Origin: Streptomyces sp. NBC_00708
Lineage (GTDB): Bacteria; Actinomycetota; Actinomycetes; Streptomycetales; Streptomycetaceae
Direction of reading: 5' to 3'
NCBI GenBank assembly: GCA_036226585.1
Contig: CP108997.1
Coordinates: 6,448,001-6,512,000, forward strand
DNA: 64,000 bases
How positions within the stretch are numbered: the first letter of the stretch is position 1; each line of letters begins with the position of its first letter. Positions 1 to 9,062 of this stretch are shown in pieces. The notes under the pieces were generated by a model. The model worked only from the letters and a program-made list of their open reading frames with translations. It was not told the origin of the DNA and made no database searches. The translations under genes were made by a program, and so were the position numbers.

Positions 1-501
1 CAGGGTCACGTCCACGGCGAGCCCCGGGCCCGTGACGTGCTGGACGATCACGTCGTCGGCGCGCGAGACGAAGACCCGGCCGCACCGGCTCTCGCAGGCG
101 GCCGTGATCTGACCGGTGGCGAAGTCGACGGAGCGCCGGTAGTCCGCGAGCGGGTCCGGGGGCGCGTTGCCGGGGACGGGGCGGACGCGGGTCCGGAACG
201 CGGGGTGGAAGGGCTGCACCCACACCAGGGGCCGCCCCGCACCGAAGTGCTCCGCCGCCAGGGTGTCCCCGGACAACAGGGCGCTCTGCAACCGGTCCAG
301 CCGGTCCGCGAGTTCGGGCGGACGGACGTGCTCACTGCCGTTGGGCCGTACCAGGGTGTGGTGGGTGACGACCACCCGGTCGTCGGCCGGGTCGCCGTAC
401 ACCATGGCCCCGTGCCGGCCGTTGCCCGCGAGGAAGGCGTCCTCCCAGCGGGCGGCGGGGCGCGGCTCCCAGGTGCCGTCGATGTCCGTGCGTCCGGTCA
501 T
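1..501 (-). CDS. GH95-type alpha-L-fucosidase (N-terminal part; cut by window edge)
   Basis: Only the first 167 residues are visible; the gene continues beyond position 1. The start has the pattern of the GH95 / glycosyl-hydrolase-65N-like N-terminal domain: a tryptophan, then DAFLAGNGRHGAMVYG, then a VVTHHTL segment. In the family this beta-sandwich precedes an (alpha/alpha)6 catalytic barrel, which is not visible here. The ATG overlaps the stop codon of the GH42 gene by four bases (ATGA), so the two are translationally coupled at the distal end of the operon. No signal peptide is seen, so a cytoplasmic enzyme is likely. In the context of xyloglucanase, beta-galactosidase and alpha-xylosidase it would remove terminal alpha-1,2-fucose from xyloglucan oligosaccharides. 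That substrate is inferred; alpha-galactosidase activity is also known in the family. Confidence 0.75.
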   Translation of the reverse strand, partial: MTGRTDIDGTWEPRPAARWEDAFLAGNGRHGAMVYGDPADDRVVVTHHTLVRPNGSEHVRPPELADRLDRLQSALLSGDTLAAEHFGAGRPLVWVQPFHPAFRTRVRPVPGNAPPDPLADYRRSVDFATGQITAACESRCGRVFVSRADDVIVQHVTGPGLAVDVTL

Positions 502-2474
502 GGCGCGGTGCTCCGCAGCACGGCGACGCCGTAGCGGCCGAGCGCGATCCGGTCCGTCACCGACCGCCCGGTCAGCAGGTCCTCGTACGCGCCGGGGACG
601 GCCACGGTGACCATCTCCTGGCGGTGGTGCAGCAGGAACAGCAGCTCGCCCCGGCGCACCGCCTCCACACCCTCCGGCAGTCCGGGCAGCACCGGCTCCG
701 CACCGGCCTCCCGGACCACCTCGGCCAGGAGCGCCCGCAGCGCCCGGGGCTCCGGAAGCGTCGACACGTACACGGCCCGGCCCCTGCGCAGCACGGCCGG
801 CAGCCCGGCCAGCTCGCCGTCGCGGTAGGCCACGAGCACCTCGGCGTCGTCCGCCGCCTCCAGCTCCTCCGACCAGAGGGTGCCCCGGAAACCGTCGCAC
901 TCCACGGTGGCGTCCGCCTCCAGCGGCCACCACTCGTGCAGCGTGGCGATGCCGAACAGCTCGCGCAGCCGTGCGTCCATCCCGCCCGGCCTGATCCGGT
1001 CGTCCACGTCCGCGATACCGGTGAAGAAGCCGCACACCAGCCGCCCGCCGTCCCGCACGTACGCCACGAGGTTGTCGATGGCCGCGTCGCCGAGCAGATA
1101 GAGGTGCGGGACGACGACCGCCTTGAACCGGCTCAGGTCGGCGTCGGGGCGGGCGAAGTCGGTGGGCGTGCCGTTCTCCCACAGGGCGCGGTGCCAGCGC
1201 CCCACCACCTCGGCGTAGTCCAGCAGCCTGGAGGGGCTGCCTTCCTGGGCGCCCGCCCACCAGGCGTCCCAGTCGTGCAGGACCGCCACGTCGGCGCGCA
1301 CCTCGGTGCCGGCCACGGCCGGGCCGAGCGCGGCGAGTTCGGCCCCCAGGCGCCTCGTCTCGCGGAAGGAGCGGCCGTGCTCACCGGCGTGGCCGAGCAT
1401 CCCGGAGTGGAACTTCTCCGATCCCTGCCGGGACTGCCGCCACTGGAAGTAGCAGATCGCGTCGGCCCCGCGCGCCACCGACTGGAGCGACCAGAGCCGG
1501 TTCAGGCCCTCCGGCTTGGGGTGGTTGACGCCCCGCCAGTTCACCGCGCCCGCCGCCTGCTCCATCAGCATCCACGGGCCGGCGGCCTGCGAGCGCGTCA
1601 TGTCGGCGAGCATCGCGTTGTACTGCCCGCCCCACGGGTCGCGCGGGTCCGGGTAGACGTCGACCGAGACGATGTCCTCCTCGGCCGACCAGGCCCAGGC
1701 GTCCTGCCCCGACCACAGCGGCATGAAGTTCGTCGTCACCGGAATGTGCGGGGTGTGCCGGGCGACGATGTCCCGCTCCGCCACGAAGCACTCCAGCAGC
1801 GCGTCCGACGTGAAGCGCTTGAAGTCCAGCACCTGCGTCGGGTTCTTCATGTACTGCGCCTTGCGCGGCGGCAGGATCTCCGTCCACGCGTCGTAGCGCT
1901 GGCTCCAGAAGGCCGTGCCCCAGGCCTCGTTGAGGGCGTCGAGCGTCCCGTACCGGCTGCGCAGCCAGCGGCGGAAGTGGCCCGCCGTCTCGTCGCACCA
2001 GCAGTGCGTGCAGTACTCGTTGTTGATGTGCCACACGGTGAGCGCGGGGTGCTGCGCGTACCGGGCGGCGAGATCCTCGGTGAGCGCGGCGGCATAGCGG
2101 CGGTACACGGGTGAGCTGGCGCAGAACTGCTGCCGCGAGCCGTACCAGACCACCGACCCGTCCTCCGCGCGCGGCAGGGTCTCCGGGTGCCGGGCGCCCA
2201 TCCAGGGCGGCGGGGACGCGGTCGGGGTGGCGAGCACGACGCCGATGCCGTGCGCGTGCATCAGGTCCATCAGCCGGTCCAGCCAGCCGAACTCCCGCGC
2301 CCCCGGGCGGGGTTCGATCTTCGCCCAGGAGAAGACGCCGAGGGTGACCGAGTTGACGCCGGCCTCCTTCATCAGCCGGACGTCGTCCTCCCACACCTCC
2401 TCGGGCCACTGCTCGGGGTTGTAGTCGCCTCCGAAGAGGATGCGGCCACGTGCCGCGTCGCGCAGGGACGGCAT
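498..2474 (-). CDS. GH42 beta-galactosidase
   Basis: 658 residues, a normal GH42 length. The TIM barrel begins near residue 13 (LFGGDYNPEQWPE). The acid/base is probably E153 in HINNEYC, and the nucleophile E305 in MLMEQAAG. C155, C158 and C160 (CTHCWC) match the zinc-site cysteines of the family. A trimerisation domain (about 380-590) and a small C-terminal beta domain follow. There is no signal peptide, so it should be cytoplasmic. It lies 15 bp after the GH74 stop and overlaps the fucosidase start, inside a leftward operon with an ABC sugar importer. Expected reaction: removal of non-reducing beta-galactose, here plausibly from xyloglucan side chains taken up as oligosaccharides. Family assignment is strong; exact substrate is inferred. 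Confidence 0.93.
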   Translation of the reverse strand: MPSLRDAARGRILFGGDYNPEQWPEEVWEDDVRLMKEAGVNSVTLGVFSWAKIEPRPGAREFGWLDRLMDLMHAHGIGVVLATPTASPPPWMGARHPETLPRAEDGSVVWYGSRQQFCASSPVYRRYAAALTEDLAARYAQHPALTVWHINNEYCTHCWCDETAGHFRRWLRSRYGTLDALNEAWGTAFWSQRYDAWTEILPPRKAQYMKNPTQVLDFKRFTSDALLECFVAERDIVARHTPHIPVTTNFMPLWSGQDAWAWSAEEDIVSVDVYPDPRDPWGGQYNAMLADMTRSQAAGPWMLMEQAAGAVNWRGVNHPKPEGLNRLWSLQSVARGADAICYFQWRQSRQGSEKFHSGMLGHAGEHGRSFRETRRLGAELAALGPAVAGTEVRADVAVLHDWDAWWAGAQEGSPSRLLDYAEVVGRWHRALWENGTPTDFARPDADLSRFKAVVVPHLYLLGDAAIDNLVAYVRDGGRLVCGFFTGIADVDDRIRPGGMDARLRELFGIATLHEWWPLEADATVECDGFRGTLWSEELEAADDAEVLVAYRDGELAGLPAVLRRGRAVYVSTLPEPRALRALLAEVVREAGAEPVLPGLPEGVEAVRRGELLFLLHHRQEMVTVAVPGAYEDLLTGRSVTDRIALGRYGVAVLRSTAP

Positions 2475-2489
2475 GATGTCTCCCGTTCC

Positions 2490-4733
2490 TTACTGGGGGT
2501 CTGCGTACTGGATGCCGCGGCCGTTGGTGCCGAGGTAGACGCGGCCATGGACGCGGGGGTCACCGGTGATCACTTCGCCGGTCCAGCCCCACTGGTGGGA
2601 GTCGTCGTTGACGCGCACCCAGCTGCGGCCCGCGTCGTCGGAGCGCAGCACCGCCACACCGTCGTACGCCGCCGAGACCCGCCCGGTCTGGAAGACGGCC
2701 GGATAGCCCGCCCCGGCCCCGCGGCCCCGCACCGGCGCGGCCCTGCCGAAGCCCAGCGCGTGCGAGGCCTGGCAGCCGGGCACGGCCGTGAAGGTGAGCC
2801 CGCCGTCCGTGGACCGGAACAGGCCGTTGTCCTTCGCGGACAGCCACAGGTCACCGCTGCGGCCGGGCGCCGCCGCCACCTTGAACTGCGCGTCCCCGGA
2901 GGGGAGTCCGGTTGCGCCCCGGGTGAAGGTCGCGCCCCCGTCCCGGGAGAGGTGCACGGCACCCGTATCGGTGTCGTACACGTAGAAACGCCGCGGGTCG
3001 ACCGGGTCCGCGACCGGGGTGCCTCCCTTGGGGAAGGACGCCACCTCGGCCCAGCTCGCACCGCCGTCGGCGGACCGGTGGGCGGGGTACTTGGTGCCGT
3101 CCCAGTGGATGAACGACCACAGCAGGGTCGCACCGTCCGCCGAGACCGCGATCGGTCCCGGGGCGGAGGGCGCGATCGCGGGCTGGGCGGCGAACGGCTG
3201 CCAGCTCCGGCCGCCGTCGCGGGAGAAGGCCCCGGCCGCGTCGGAGCCGGACGGCCAGCCCGTGCGCACCACGTACGAGGGCTTCAGCGCGGCGAGGGCG
3301 AGGCCGGTGGCGGTGCCGGACACCGGGGAGGAGGCCATGCCCCGGGACGGGGACGAGGTCAGCGAGTCGTGGTACATCACCCCGATGTCGCCGAGGCCGC
3401 TCAGGAGCCGGGCGCCGTCCCGGCCGGGCGGGGCGACGAGGAAGCGCACCGAGGACTCCTCCAGGCCCCGGATCTCCGGCGCCCAGTGGACGAGGTCCCG
3501 CGTCCCGAAGACCGTCGCGCCGGTCCCGTACACGATGTGGTGCGAGTCGAACGGGTCGACGGCGACGGCCTGGATCCACCAGCCGAACTTGGCCGCGTCC
3601 CCGCCCCAGCGCAGATACGGGGTCTCCGAGACGTCCACCACGGCGGTGTCCTTGAGCGAGACCCAGCTCGCGCCGCCGTCGGTGGACCGGAACACCGTGT
3701 CGATCTGCCCCCACCGGTTGTTGGTGGTGACGACGAGCGTGCCGGTGCGGCGCGCGTCGACGGCCACCCCGCCGTAGCCGAAGCCGTCACCGGCGGCGGC
3801 GTCGGGCGCCACCGGGGTGACCTCGCTCCAGGCCCCCGTCACGGTGTCGAGCCGGTGCACCGAGCCGTCGGACTGCCCGTTGGGCCCCGGGGCGTCGGCG
3901 TAGGTGACGTACAGCGCCCGCCCCCGGGCGTCGTACGCGGCCCGCACCGGCACCTTCACCGACGCGCTCCCGGACGGCTGTCCGGGCACCGCCTCCCAGC
4001 CGCCCCTGCCGTCCGTACGGTAGAGCGCGCTGCCGCCGTCGCCCCAGCCCGCGTACACCGCGCGGCCCGCCGCGACCAGGAACATCACGCCCTGGCCGGT
4101 CTCCGACGGGGCGGCCGGGAAAGCGGCCGGCGCCCAGGTCGCGCCCCGGTCCGTGGAGCGCAGCAGCCCGTCGTGCCGGGTGCCCAGCCAGAGCGTCCCG
4201 CTGTCCCGGGGATCCACCAGCAGCCGTTCACCGGCGCCGCGCCCGTCCTCGTTCGCACCGAGCCGCACGGTCAGGTCGGCCCGCTTCCAGGTCGCGCCCC
4301 GGTCGTCGGAGCGCAGCACCGCTCCGGGGGACGCCCAGGACTGCGCGTACGTGCCGCAGGCCAGGTACAGGCGGTCCGGGTGGGACGGGTCGACGGCCAT
4401 CGCCTCGATGCCGAGGAGGTTCCAGTCGTCCCAGCCGATGTGGTCGGTGAGCGGGGTCCAGCGGGCCCGCGCCGCGTCCCAGCGGTAGGCGCCGCCGATG
4501 TCGGTACGGGCGTAGGCCAGGCCCTTCACCGACGGGTGGAACAGCAGGCCGGTGACGAACCCGGTGCCGCCGATCGCGGCCGTCCGCCAGCGGTGCGGCC
4601 GGTGCCGGCCGTCGGGGCGGTGGTCCCGGGCTACCGCGGTGCCCGCGGCCGGGAGGGCGGTGGCAGCGGCGGCGACGGCCGCCGTGGCGAGCACGGTTCT
4701 GCGACGGGGCGTGGGCGCGGACGAAGCGCGCAT
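2490..4733 (-). CDS. secreted GH74 endo-xyloglucanase
   Basis: 747 residues. A twin-arginine signal (RRRTVLA followed by an Ala-rich stretch ending near residue 35) predicts Tat export. The mature protein is a double seven-bladed propeller with repeated BNR/Asp-box motifs (RSDDRGATW, RSTDRGATW, RSTDGGASW). Classic GH74 segments are present: GFVTGLLFHP, LAYARTDIGGAYRWD and WNLLGIEAMAVDP. By family comparison, D78 (ARTDIGG) and D449 (SGLGDIG) are the probable catalytic pair. No carbohydrate-binding module is attached. I chose ATG at 4733 because GGAAGG lies seven bases upstream and the Tat motif follows at once. The gene is 47 bp after a permease gene, so the depolymerase is co-expressed with the importer of its products. 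Confidence 0.92.
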   Translation of the reverse strand: MRASSAPTPRRRTVLATAAVAAAATALPAAGTAVARDHRPDGRHRPHRWRTAAIGGTGFVTGLLFHPSVKGLAYARTDIGGAYRWDAARARWTPLTDHIGWDDWNLLGIEAMAVDPSHPDRLYLACGTYAQSWASPGAVLRSDDRGATWKRADLTVRLGANEDGRGAGERLLVDPRDSGTLWLGTRHDGLLRSTDRGATWAPAAFPAAPSETGQGVMFLVAAGRAVYAGWGDGGSALYRTDGRGGWEAVPGQPSGSASVKVPVRAAYDARGRALYVTYADAPGPNGQSDGSVHRLDTVTGAWSEVTPVAPDAAAGDGFGYGGVAVDARRTGTLVVTTNNRWGQIDTVFRSTDGGASWVSLKDTAVVDVSETPYLRWGGDAAKFGWWIQAVAVDPFDSHHIVYGTGATVFGTRDLVHWAPEIRGLEESSVRFLVAPPGRDGARLLSGLGDIGVMYHDSLTSSPSRGMASSPVSGTATGLALAALKPSYVVRTGWPSGSDAAGAFSRDGGRSWQPFAAQPAIAPSAPGPIAVSADGATLLWSFIHWDGTKYPAHRSADGGASWAEVASFPKGGTPVADPVDPRRFYVYDTDTGAVHLSRDGGATFTRGATGLPSGDAQFKVAAAPGRSGDLWLSAKDNGLFRSTDGGLTFTAVPGCQASHALGFGRAAPVRGRGAGAGYPAVFQTGRVSAAYDGVAVLRSDDAGRSWVRVNDDSHQWGWTGEVITGDPRVHGRVYLGTNGRGIQYADPQ

Positions 4734-4780
4734 GGCGAACACCTTCCGGACAGGGGGAGAGGGGGAGGAACGGCGCCGGG

Positions 4781-5743
4781 TCAGCCCTTCACGGCGCCGG
4801 TGAGCATGCCCTTCTGGAAGTGCTTCTGGACGAACGGCGACAGCACCGCGACCGGGATCAGCGCGAGGATCATGACGGCCATCTGCACGGCGAGGCTGTT
4901 GATCTGCCCGTTGCTGACGGCCGCGCCCATCGCCCCCGGCGGCACCTGGTGCTGGAGGACCAGCTGACGCAGGATCATCTGGAGCGGGTACTTGTCGCTG
5001 TCCTGGATGTAGAGCATCGCGTTGAACCACTGGCTCCAGTAGCCGACCGCGTAGAACAGCGAGATCACCGCGATCACCGCACGCGACAGCGGCATGATGA
5101 TCTGGAGCAGGATGCGCCACTCGCCGGCCCCGTCGATGCGGGCCGCGTCGATGAGTTCGGGCGCGGTGTCCATGAAGAAGCCGCGCAGGACGAGCACGTT
5201 GAACACGCTGATCGCGCTGGGCAGGATCATCGACCAGTAGCTGTCGCTCAGCCCGATCCCGGTGACGAGCAGATACGTCGGGATGAGACCGGCGCCGAAG
5301 AACATGGTCGCCATCAGCGTCATCAGCAGCGGCCGGTGCGCGTACGAGTCGCGGCGGCTGAGCCCGTACGCGCAGAGGATCGAGACGATCATGCTGACGG
5401 CCGTACCGACGACGGTGAGGCCGACGCTGACGGCGGCCGCACGGGTCACCGCGCCCCCGCTCAGCAGCTCCTTGTACGCCACGAACGTGATGTGCCGGGG
5501 CCAGACGACCAGGCCGCCGGCGTCGTTGATGGTCTTGGTGTCGGAGAGGCTGGTCACCAGCACCACCCAGATCGGGATGATGACGACCGCGCAGATCGCG
5601 ATCAGCCCGAAGCCCTTGAAGGCGAGTCCCGCCTTCGTCGGCTCCTCCTCCCACACCGGGCGCGGTTCGACGCGCAGGGCGCGCTGGAGGCGTGTCTCCG
5701 TGCGGGCGGCCGGGTCCGTCCTCTGGTCCAGGAGAGTTGTCAT
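4781..5743 (-). CDS. ABC sugar transporter permease, MalG/LplC type
   Basis: 320 residues with about six membrane segments, the first near residue 48 (GLIAICAVVIIPIWVVLV). The EAA-type cytoplasmic loop (DAARIDGAGEW, then IMPLSRAV) contacts the ATPase in this family. It ends with the typical LSPFVQKHFQKGMLTGAVKG. The start overlaps the stop of the upstream permease (ATGA), so the two membrane subunits are translated together. No ATPase gene is in the cluster; Streptomyces sugar importers of this class commonly share the multitasking ATPase MsiK, which I infer here. Likely cargo is xyloglucan oligosaccharide, judged from the flanking hydrolases. Confidence 0.92.
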   Translation of the reverse strand: MTTLLDQRTDPAARTETRLQRALRVEPRPVWEEEPTKAGLAFKGFGLIAICAVVIIPIWVVLVTSLSDTKTINDAGGLVVWPRHITFVAYKELLSGGAVTRAAAVSVGLTVVGTAVSMIVSILCAYGLSRRDSYAHRPLLMTLMATMFFGAGLIPTYLLVTGIGLSDSYWSMILPSAISVFNVLVLRGFFMDTAPELIDAARIDGAGEWRILLQIIMPLSRAVIAVISLFYAVGYWSQWFNAMLYIQDSDKYPLQMILRQLVLQHQVPPGAMGAAVSNGQINSLAVQMAVMILALIPVAVLSPFVQKHFQKGMLTGAVKG

Positions 5744-6831
5744 TTCTTGGAGTACACCCCCTGCTCGCCCAGCATGTGGGCGACCTTGTTGGCACCCAGC
5801 ACCATGGCGACGCTGAACAGCCCCTTGAAGATGCCGGCGGCGGCCGCGTAGCCGAAGTCGCCGGTCTTGATGCCTGTCCACCAGATGTAGGTGTCCAGGA
5901 TTTCCGAGGCCCCCGCGCCGACCTGGTCGCGCTGGAGCAGGATCTGCTCGAAGTCGAGGTTGAGCGCGCTGCCCACCCGCAGGACGAGCAGCAGGGCGAT
6001 GACCGGGCGCAGCGCGGGCAGCGTGACGTGCCACATGCGGCGCCAGCGGCCGGCCCCGTCGACGGCGGCGGCCTCGTACAGATCGGTGTTGACGGCGGCG
6101 AGCGCGGCCAGGAAGACGATGACGCCCCAGCCGGCGTCCTTCCACACGGCCTGCGCGCTGACCAGGAACTTGAAGAAGCCCGGGTCGGTCATCAGGTCGA
6201 AGCCCTCGTGGCCGTGCTCGCGCAGCCACTGGGCGACCAGTCCGGCGCCGCCGAACATCTGCTGGAAGACGGTGACGACCAGCACCCAGGAGAAGAAGTG
6301 CGGCAGGTAGACGACCGCCTGCACCCAGGCCCGCACCCGCGCGCTCATGATGGTGTTGAGCAGGAGCGCGACGGCGATGGGGATGGGGAAGAACAGGACG
6401 AGCTGGGTCACGAAGATGACCAGCGTGTTCACGAGGACTTCCCAGAAGCGGTAGTCCTCGAAGATCCGGGTGAAGTTGTCGAACCCGACGAACGGGCTGC
6501 CCGTGATGCCCAGGTCGTAGACGTCGTAGTCCTGGAAGGCCACGATGTTCCCGAGCAGCGGGATGTAGTTGAAGATCAGCAGCAGCGCGATGGCCGGCAG
6601 CGTCATCAGGATCAGCGTGCGGTCGCGCCGCAGCCGCTGACGCCAGGTGATGCCGCCCGCTTGGGGACCGCCCTGCTCCTTGCGGGGTCTGGGGACGCGG
6701 CCCGCCCGGGACCTGCCCGCGCTCCTCGTCTCCCCGCCGTCACCGTCCCCGGTGCCGCTCCCGCCGGCCGGGGCGCTCGCCCCGTCGGCGGTGCGGTCCG
6801 GGTCGGCCGCGACCGTGGCCCGTGCCTTCAC
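5740..6831 (-). CDS. ABC sugar transporter permease, LplB/MalF type
   Basis: 363 residues, longer than the usual ~310 because of a Gly/Arg/Ala-rich N-terminal extension of about 65 residues before the first membrane helix (LILMTLPAIALLLIFNYIPL). An EAA loop (YEAAAVDGAGRWRRMWHVTLP) marks the ATPase contact. It fits the LplB branch, which works with large lipoprotein binding proteins. The start is GTG at 6831 with GGGAG six bases upstream; a nearby ATG at about 6843 opens only a five-codon reading frame. It follows the binding-protein gene by 100 bp and overlaps the next permease by four bases. Confidence 0.9.
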   Translation of the reverse strand: MKARATVAADPDRTADGASAPAGGSGTGDGDGGETRSAGRSRAGRVPRPRKEQGGPQAGGITWRQRLRRDRTLILMTLPAIALLLIFNYIPLLGNIVAFQDYDVYDLGITGSPFVGFDNFTRIFEDYRFWEVLVNTLVIFVTQLVLFFPIPIAVALLLNTIMSARVRAWVQAVVYLPHFFSWVLVVTVFQQMFGGAGLVAQWLREHGHEGFDLMTDPGFFKFLVSAQAVWKDAGWGVIVFLAALAAVNTDLYEAAAVDGAGRWRRMWHVTLPALRPVIALLLVLRVGSALNLDFEQILLQRDQVGAGASEILDTYIWWTGIKTGDFGYAAAAGIFKGLFSVAMVLGANKVAHMLGEQGVYSKK

Positions 6832-6931
6832 CGTGTGCTCCCCATGTCGTGCTCCTGACCCCGGCCGCCGGGCTGTGTGTGCCCGGCGGCCCCTTCCTTC
6901 TCGTACGTACGTGTGGTGTGCCGCGTACGCG

Positions 6932-8605
6932 TCAGTTGCCGGAGCCGTTCTTGTCGAGAATGTCCTGGTACCAGTCGCGCAGCTTGTCGCCGCCGCTCTT
7001 CTTCCAGGTGTTCACCGCGTCGTCGATGTCGCTGACCTTCTTGCGGCCGCGGCGGATGTCCTTCTGGAGGTCGTCGAACGGGGTGTAGAGCGAGGCGTAG
7101 CGCTGCGGCTCGACGACCTGCATGCCGAAGAAGAGGGGCTTCTTGATGTGCGGGGCCTGGCGCGCCATCCAGCCGGCGTAGTCCTTGGCCAGCTGCGGCT
7201 GGTCGGGGTAGGCGATGGAGGTGGGCGGCGAGGCGACGAACAGGAACGTGGAGGGCTGGGCCTCCTCGACACCCTGCGGGGTGTACGTGGGGGAGCCGTC
7301 CTTGATCGTGTAGTGGGTGCCCTTGACGCCGTAGTTGGTGAGCATGAACTCCTCGGTGCCGAACGGCGCCGCGGCGTAGTCGGCTATCGCGAGGAACTCC
7401 TCGATCTTCTCCTTGGACAGCTTCTTGCTGAGGAAGGTGAAGATGCCCGCCGGGTCGTCCTGCCACAGCAGCGGCTCGCCGCCGTCGTGGCTGAAGAAGT
7501 CCAGCGCCTGCATGTCGAACTTCGGGTTGGCGGAGGCCTGTTCGGTGACCATGCCCTTCCAGCCGCCGGTGCCGTCGTTGTACATGACGACATGGCCGCT
7601 GGTGAAGCGGATCTTGGCGTCGGCGTCCTTGTTGGCCTCGGCGTCGGGGTGGACGTAACCGCCGTCGTGGAGCTTGCGGGCGAAGGCCAGCGCCTCGCGG
7701 TACTCCTTCGTCTCGATCTTGTGGACCAGCTTGCCGTTCTCCAGCTGCCAGTAGTGCGGCGCGTCCGGGAGCAGGCCGAAGATCTTCTGGATACAGGTCC
7801 ACAGGTCGTCGAAGGCCCAGACCTTCTTCTTGGGCGCCGTGTACTCCTTGCCGAAGGCCAGCAGGTCGTCCGCGCTCGCCGGGACGGCGCCGGAGCCGAT
7901 CAGGTCCTTGCGGTAGAAGATCGCGTTGCCGATGACCGGCGTCGGCATGGGCAGCCCGCGCAGCTTGCCGCCGAAGACCGAGTACTGCCAGGCGCCGGTC
8001 GGGATGTTGGCCAGGTTGGGGTACTTCTTGACGGCGTCGCCCGCCAGATACGGGGAGAGGTCGGCGAACTTGGCGGTGATGGCGTTGCGGATCTGCCCCT
8101 GCATGTTCCAGCCGGGGATCGTCATGACGTCCGGGATGTCCGAGCCGGCGAGGACCGCGCCGATCTTGTCCTGGTAGGTGTTGCCGTCCTGCGGGTCGAA
8201 GTTCAGCTTCGCGCCGACCGCCTTGTTCACGGCCGAGTAGTACGGGTTGTTCTTCTTCGGGACCGTGCCCCACAGCGGGGTCATCACCCGGAACTCCGAG
8301 CCCTTGCCCGGGACGGACTTGACCGAGACCACCAGCGGGTCCGGCAGCTTGGTGAAGCCGGGGCTCGAACCGTTGACGCCGGGGACATCGGGCTGGACCA
8401 GGTTCAGCGGGGCGTAGCTCGGTACGACCTTCTTCAGGGCCTTGCCCGTGGTCGTGCCCTCCTTGCTCCCGGCACCGGAGCCGGAACCGCCGCACGCGGC
8501 GAGCAGCGGCACCCCGCCGGCCACGGCGACGGCCGCGACCGCGCCGGTGGCGAGGAAGCTTCTCCGGCTCGGGGCCGTGGTGGAGGGGGAGGAATTCGGC
8601 GTCAT
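6932..8605 (-). CDS. ABC transporter substrate-binding lipoprotein (LplA-like, family 1)
   Basis: 557 residues. The N-terminus combines a twin-arginine motif (SRRSFLATG) with a lipobox (LLAACGGS, lipidated Cys at about 38), so it is probably exported by Tat and anchored as a lipoprotein. The rest is a family-1 extracellular solute-binding fold of the long LplA type, rich in aromatic residues. It is the first gene of the leftward operon; its promoter must lie in the 457-bp divergent region that holds two LacI-type palindromes. It should capture oligosaccharides released by the GH74 enzyme and deliver them to the permeases. Sugar specificity is inferred from neighbours only. Confidence 0.9.
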   Translation of the reverse strand: MTPNSSPSTTAPSRRSFLATGAVAAVAVAGGVPLLAACGGSGSGAGSKEGTTTGKALKKVVPSYAPLNLVQPDVPGVNGSSPGFTKLPDPLVVSVKSVPGKGSEFRVMTPLWGTVPKKNNPYYSAVNKAVGAKLNFDPQDGNTYQDKIGAVLAGSDIPDVMTIPGWNMQGQIRNAITAKFADLSPYLAGDAVKKYPNLANIPTGAWQYSVFGGKLRGLPMPTPVIGNAIFYRKDLIGSGAVPASADDLLAFGKEYTAPKKKVWAFDDLWTCIQKIFGLLPDAPHYWQLENGKLVHKIETKEYREALAFARKLHDGGYVHPDAEANKDADAKIRFTSGHVVMYNDGTGGWKGMVTEQASANPKFDMQALDFFSHDGGEPLLWQDDPAGIFTFLSKKLSKEKIEEFLAIADYAAAPFGTEEFMLTNYGVKGTHYTIKDGSPTYTPQGVEEAQPSTFLFVASPPTSIAYPDQPQLAKDYAGWMARQAPHIKKPLFFGMQVVEPQRYASLYTPFDDLQKDIRRGRKKVSDIDDAVNTWKKSGGDKLRDWYQDILDKNGSGN

Positions 8606-8797
8606 TGCGTCAACCCTTCGAGGCGCACCAGGACGACACGCGGCGGGGCGACCGCCGTTCGGTTCCTGTGTCTGAGGTGGAGCGTTGCTGGCTGAGCCGG
8701 TGTCACCGGCCCCAGGTGAAGCGGTTCAACTGGAAGGCGGCTGCACGTGTCGCCGTCCCGGGAAAGCAAGGGCGCCGGGCGCCCCATCGAAGCTTCG

Positions 8798-8811
8798 TCG
8801 AAGCGCTTCGA
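8798..8811. promoter_or_regulatory. LacI-type operator palindrome, copy 1
   Basis: TCGAAGCGCTTCGA is a perfect 14-bp palindrome with the central CG typical of LacI/GalR-family operators. It lies 192 bp ahead of the binding-protein gene. A shorter perfect palindrome, CGAAGCTTCG, lies immediately before it at 8788-8797, so two half-turn sites sit in tandem. Confidence 0.7.
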
Positions 8812-8968
8812 TGTTGCAGCGAGGTTAAGTGAAGGGTCTGTGCGGCACAAGAGTTCGTTGCCGGATTCCTCCGACGCGTTTCCGAACCGTTTCCTGGGAC
8901 GGGCAGGGCGTGCTGGGTGTGGAGTCCGGTCACCGCCCCTTGACACGCGCGGGGTTGGCCCTTGAGCA

Positions 8969-8982
8969 TCGAAGCGCTTCGA
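8969..8982. promoter_or_regulatory. LacI-type operator palindrome, copy 2
   Basis: Identical in all 14 bases to copy 1 (TCGAAGCGCTTCGA), 157 bp further right and 80 bp ahead of the GH3 start. The flanking CA before and GA-rich DNA after differ from copy 1, so only the palindrome itself is conserved. This supports one regulator acting on both divergent transcripts. Confidence 0.7.
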
Positions 8983-9062
8983 AAGATCGTCCGAGGCCTG
9001 ACCGAGGCCCGCACGATGCGCCGGCACCACCAGACCTCCCACCTTTGAAGAAGGACCCGCAC

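Larger units (their letters stand above)
8606..9062. promoter_or_regulatory. divergent promoter region of the hydrolase/transport locus
   Basis: 457 bp without a convincing gene between the divergently transcribed binding-protein and GH3 genes. It contains two copies of the same 14-bp palindrome, one placed towards each promoter, plus a shorter palindrome beside the first copy. It should hold both promoters and a LacI-family control site. No LacI-type regulator gene is present in the window, so the regulator would be encoded elsewhere, possibly just beyond position 1. Confidence 0.75.

Noticed and set aside
2187..4967. Very long open frame (over 900 codons) on the plus strand
   Set aside because: It lies antisense to the GH42 and GH74 genes, its translation is low-complexity Gly/Arg/Val/Pro, and no domain is visible. 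High GC content leaves such frames open by chance.
2490..5795. GH74 gene extended upstream as a 1101-residue protein
   Set aside because: The extra N-terminus is a shadow frame of the permease; the Tat signal with ribosome site at 4733 marks the true start.
8606..9062. A LacI regulator gene beside the LacI-type palindromes
   Set aside because: No reading frame in the region or elsewhere in the window encodes a LacI helix-turn-helix; TetR and ROK proteins present do not typically use this site type.
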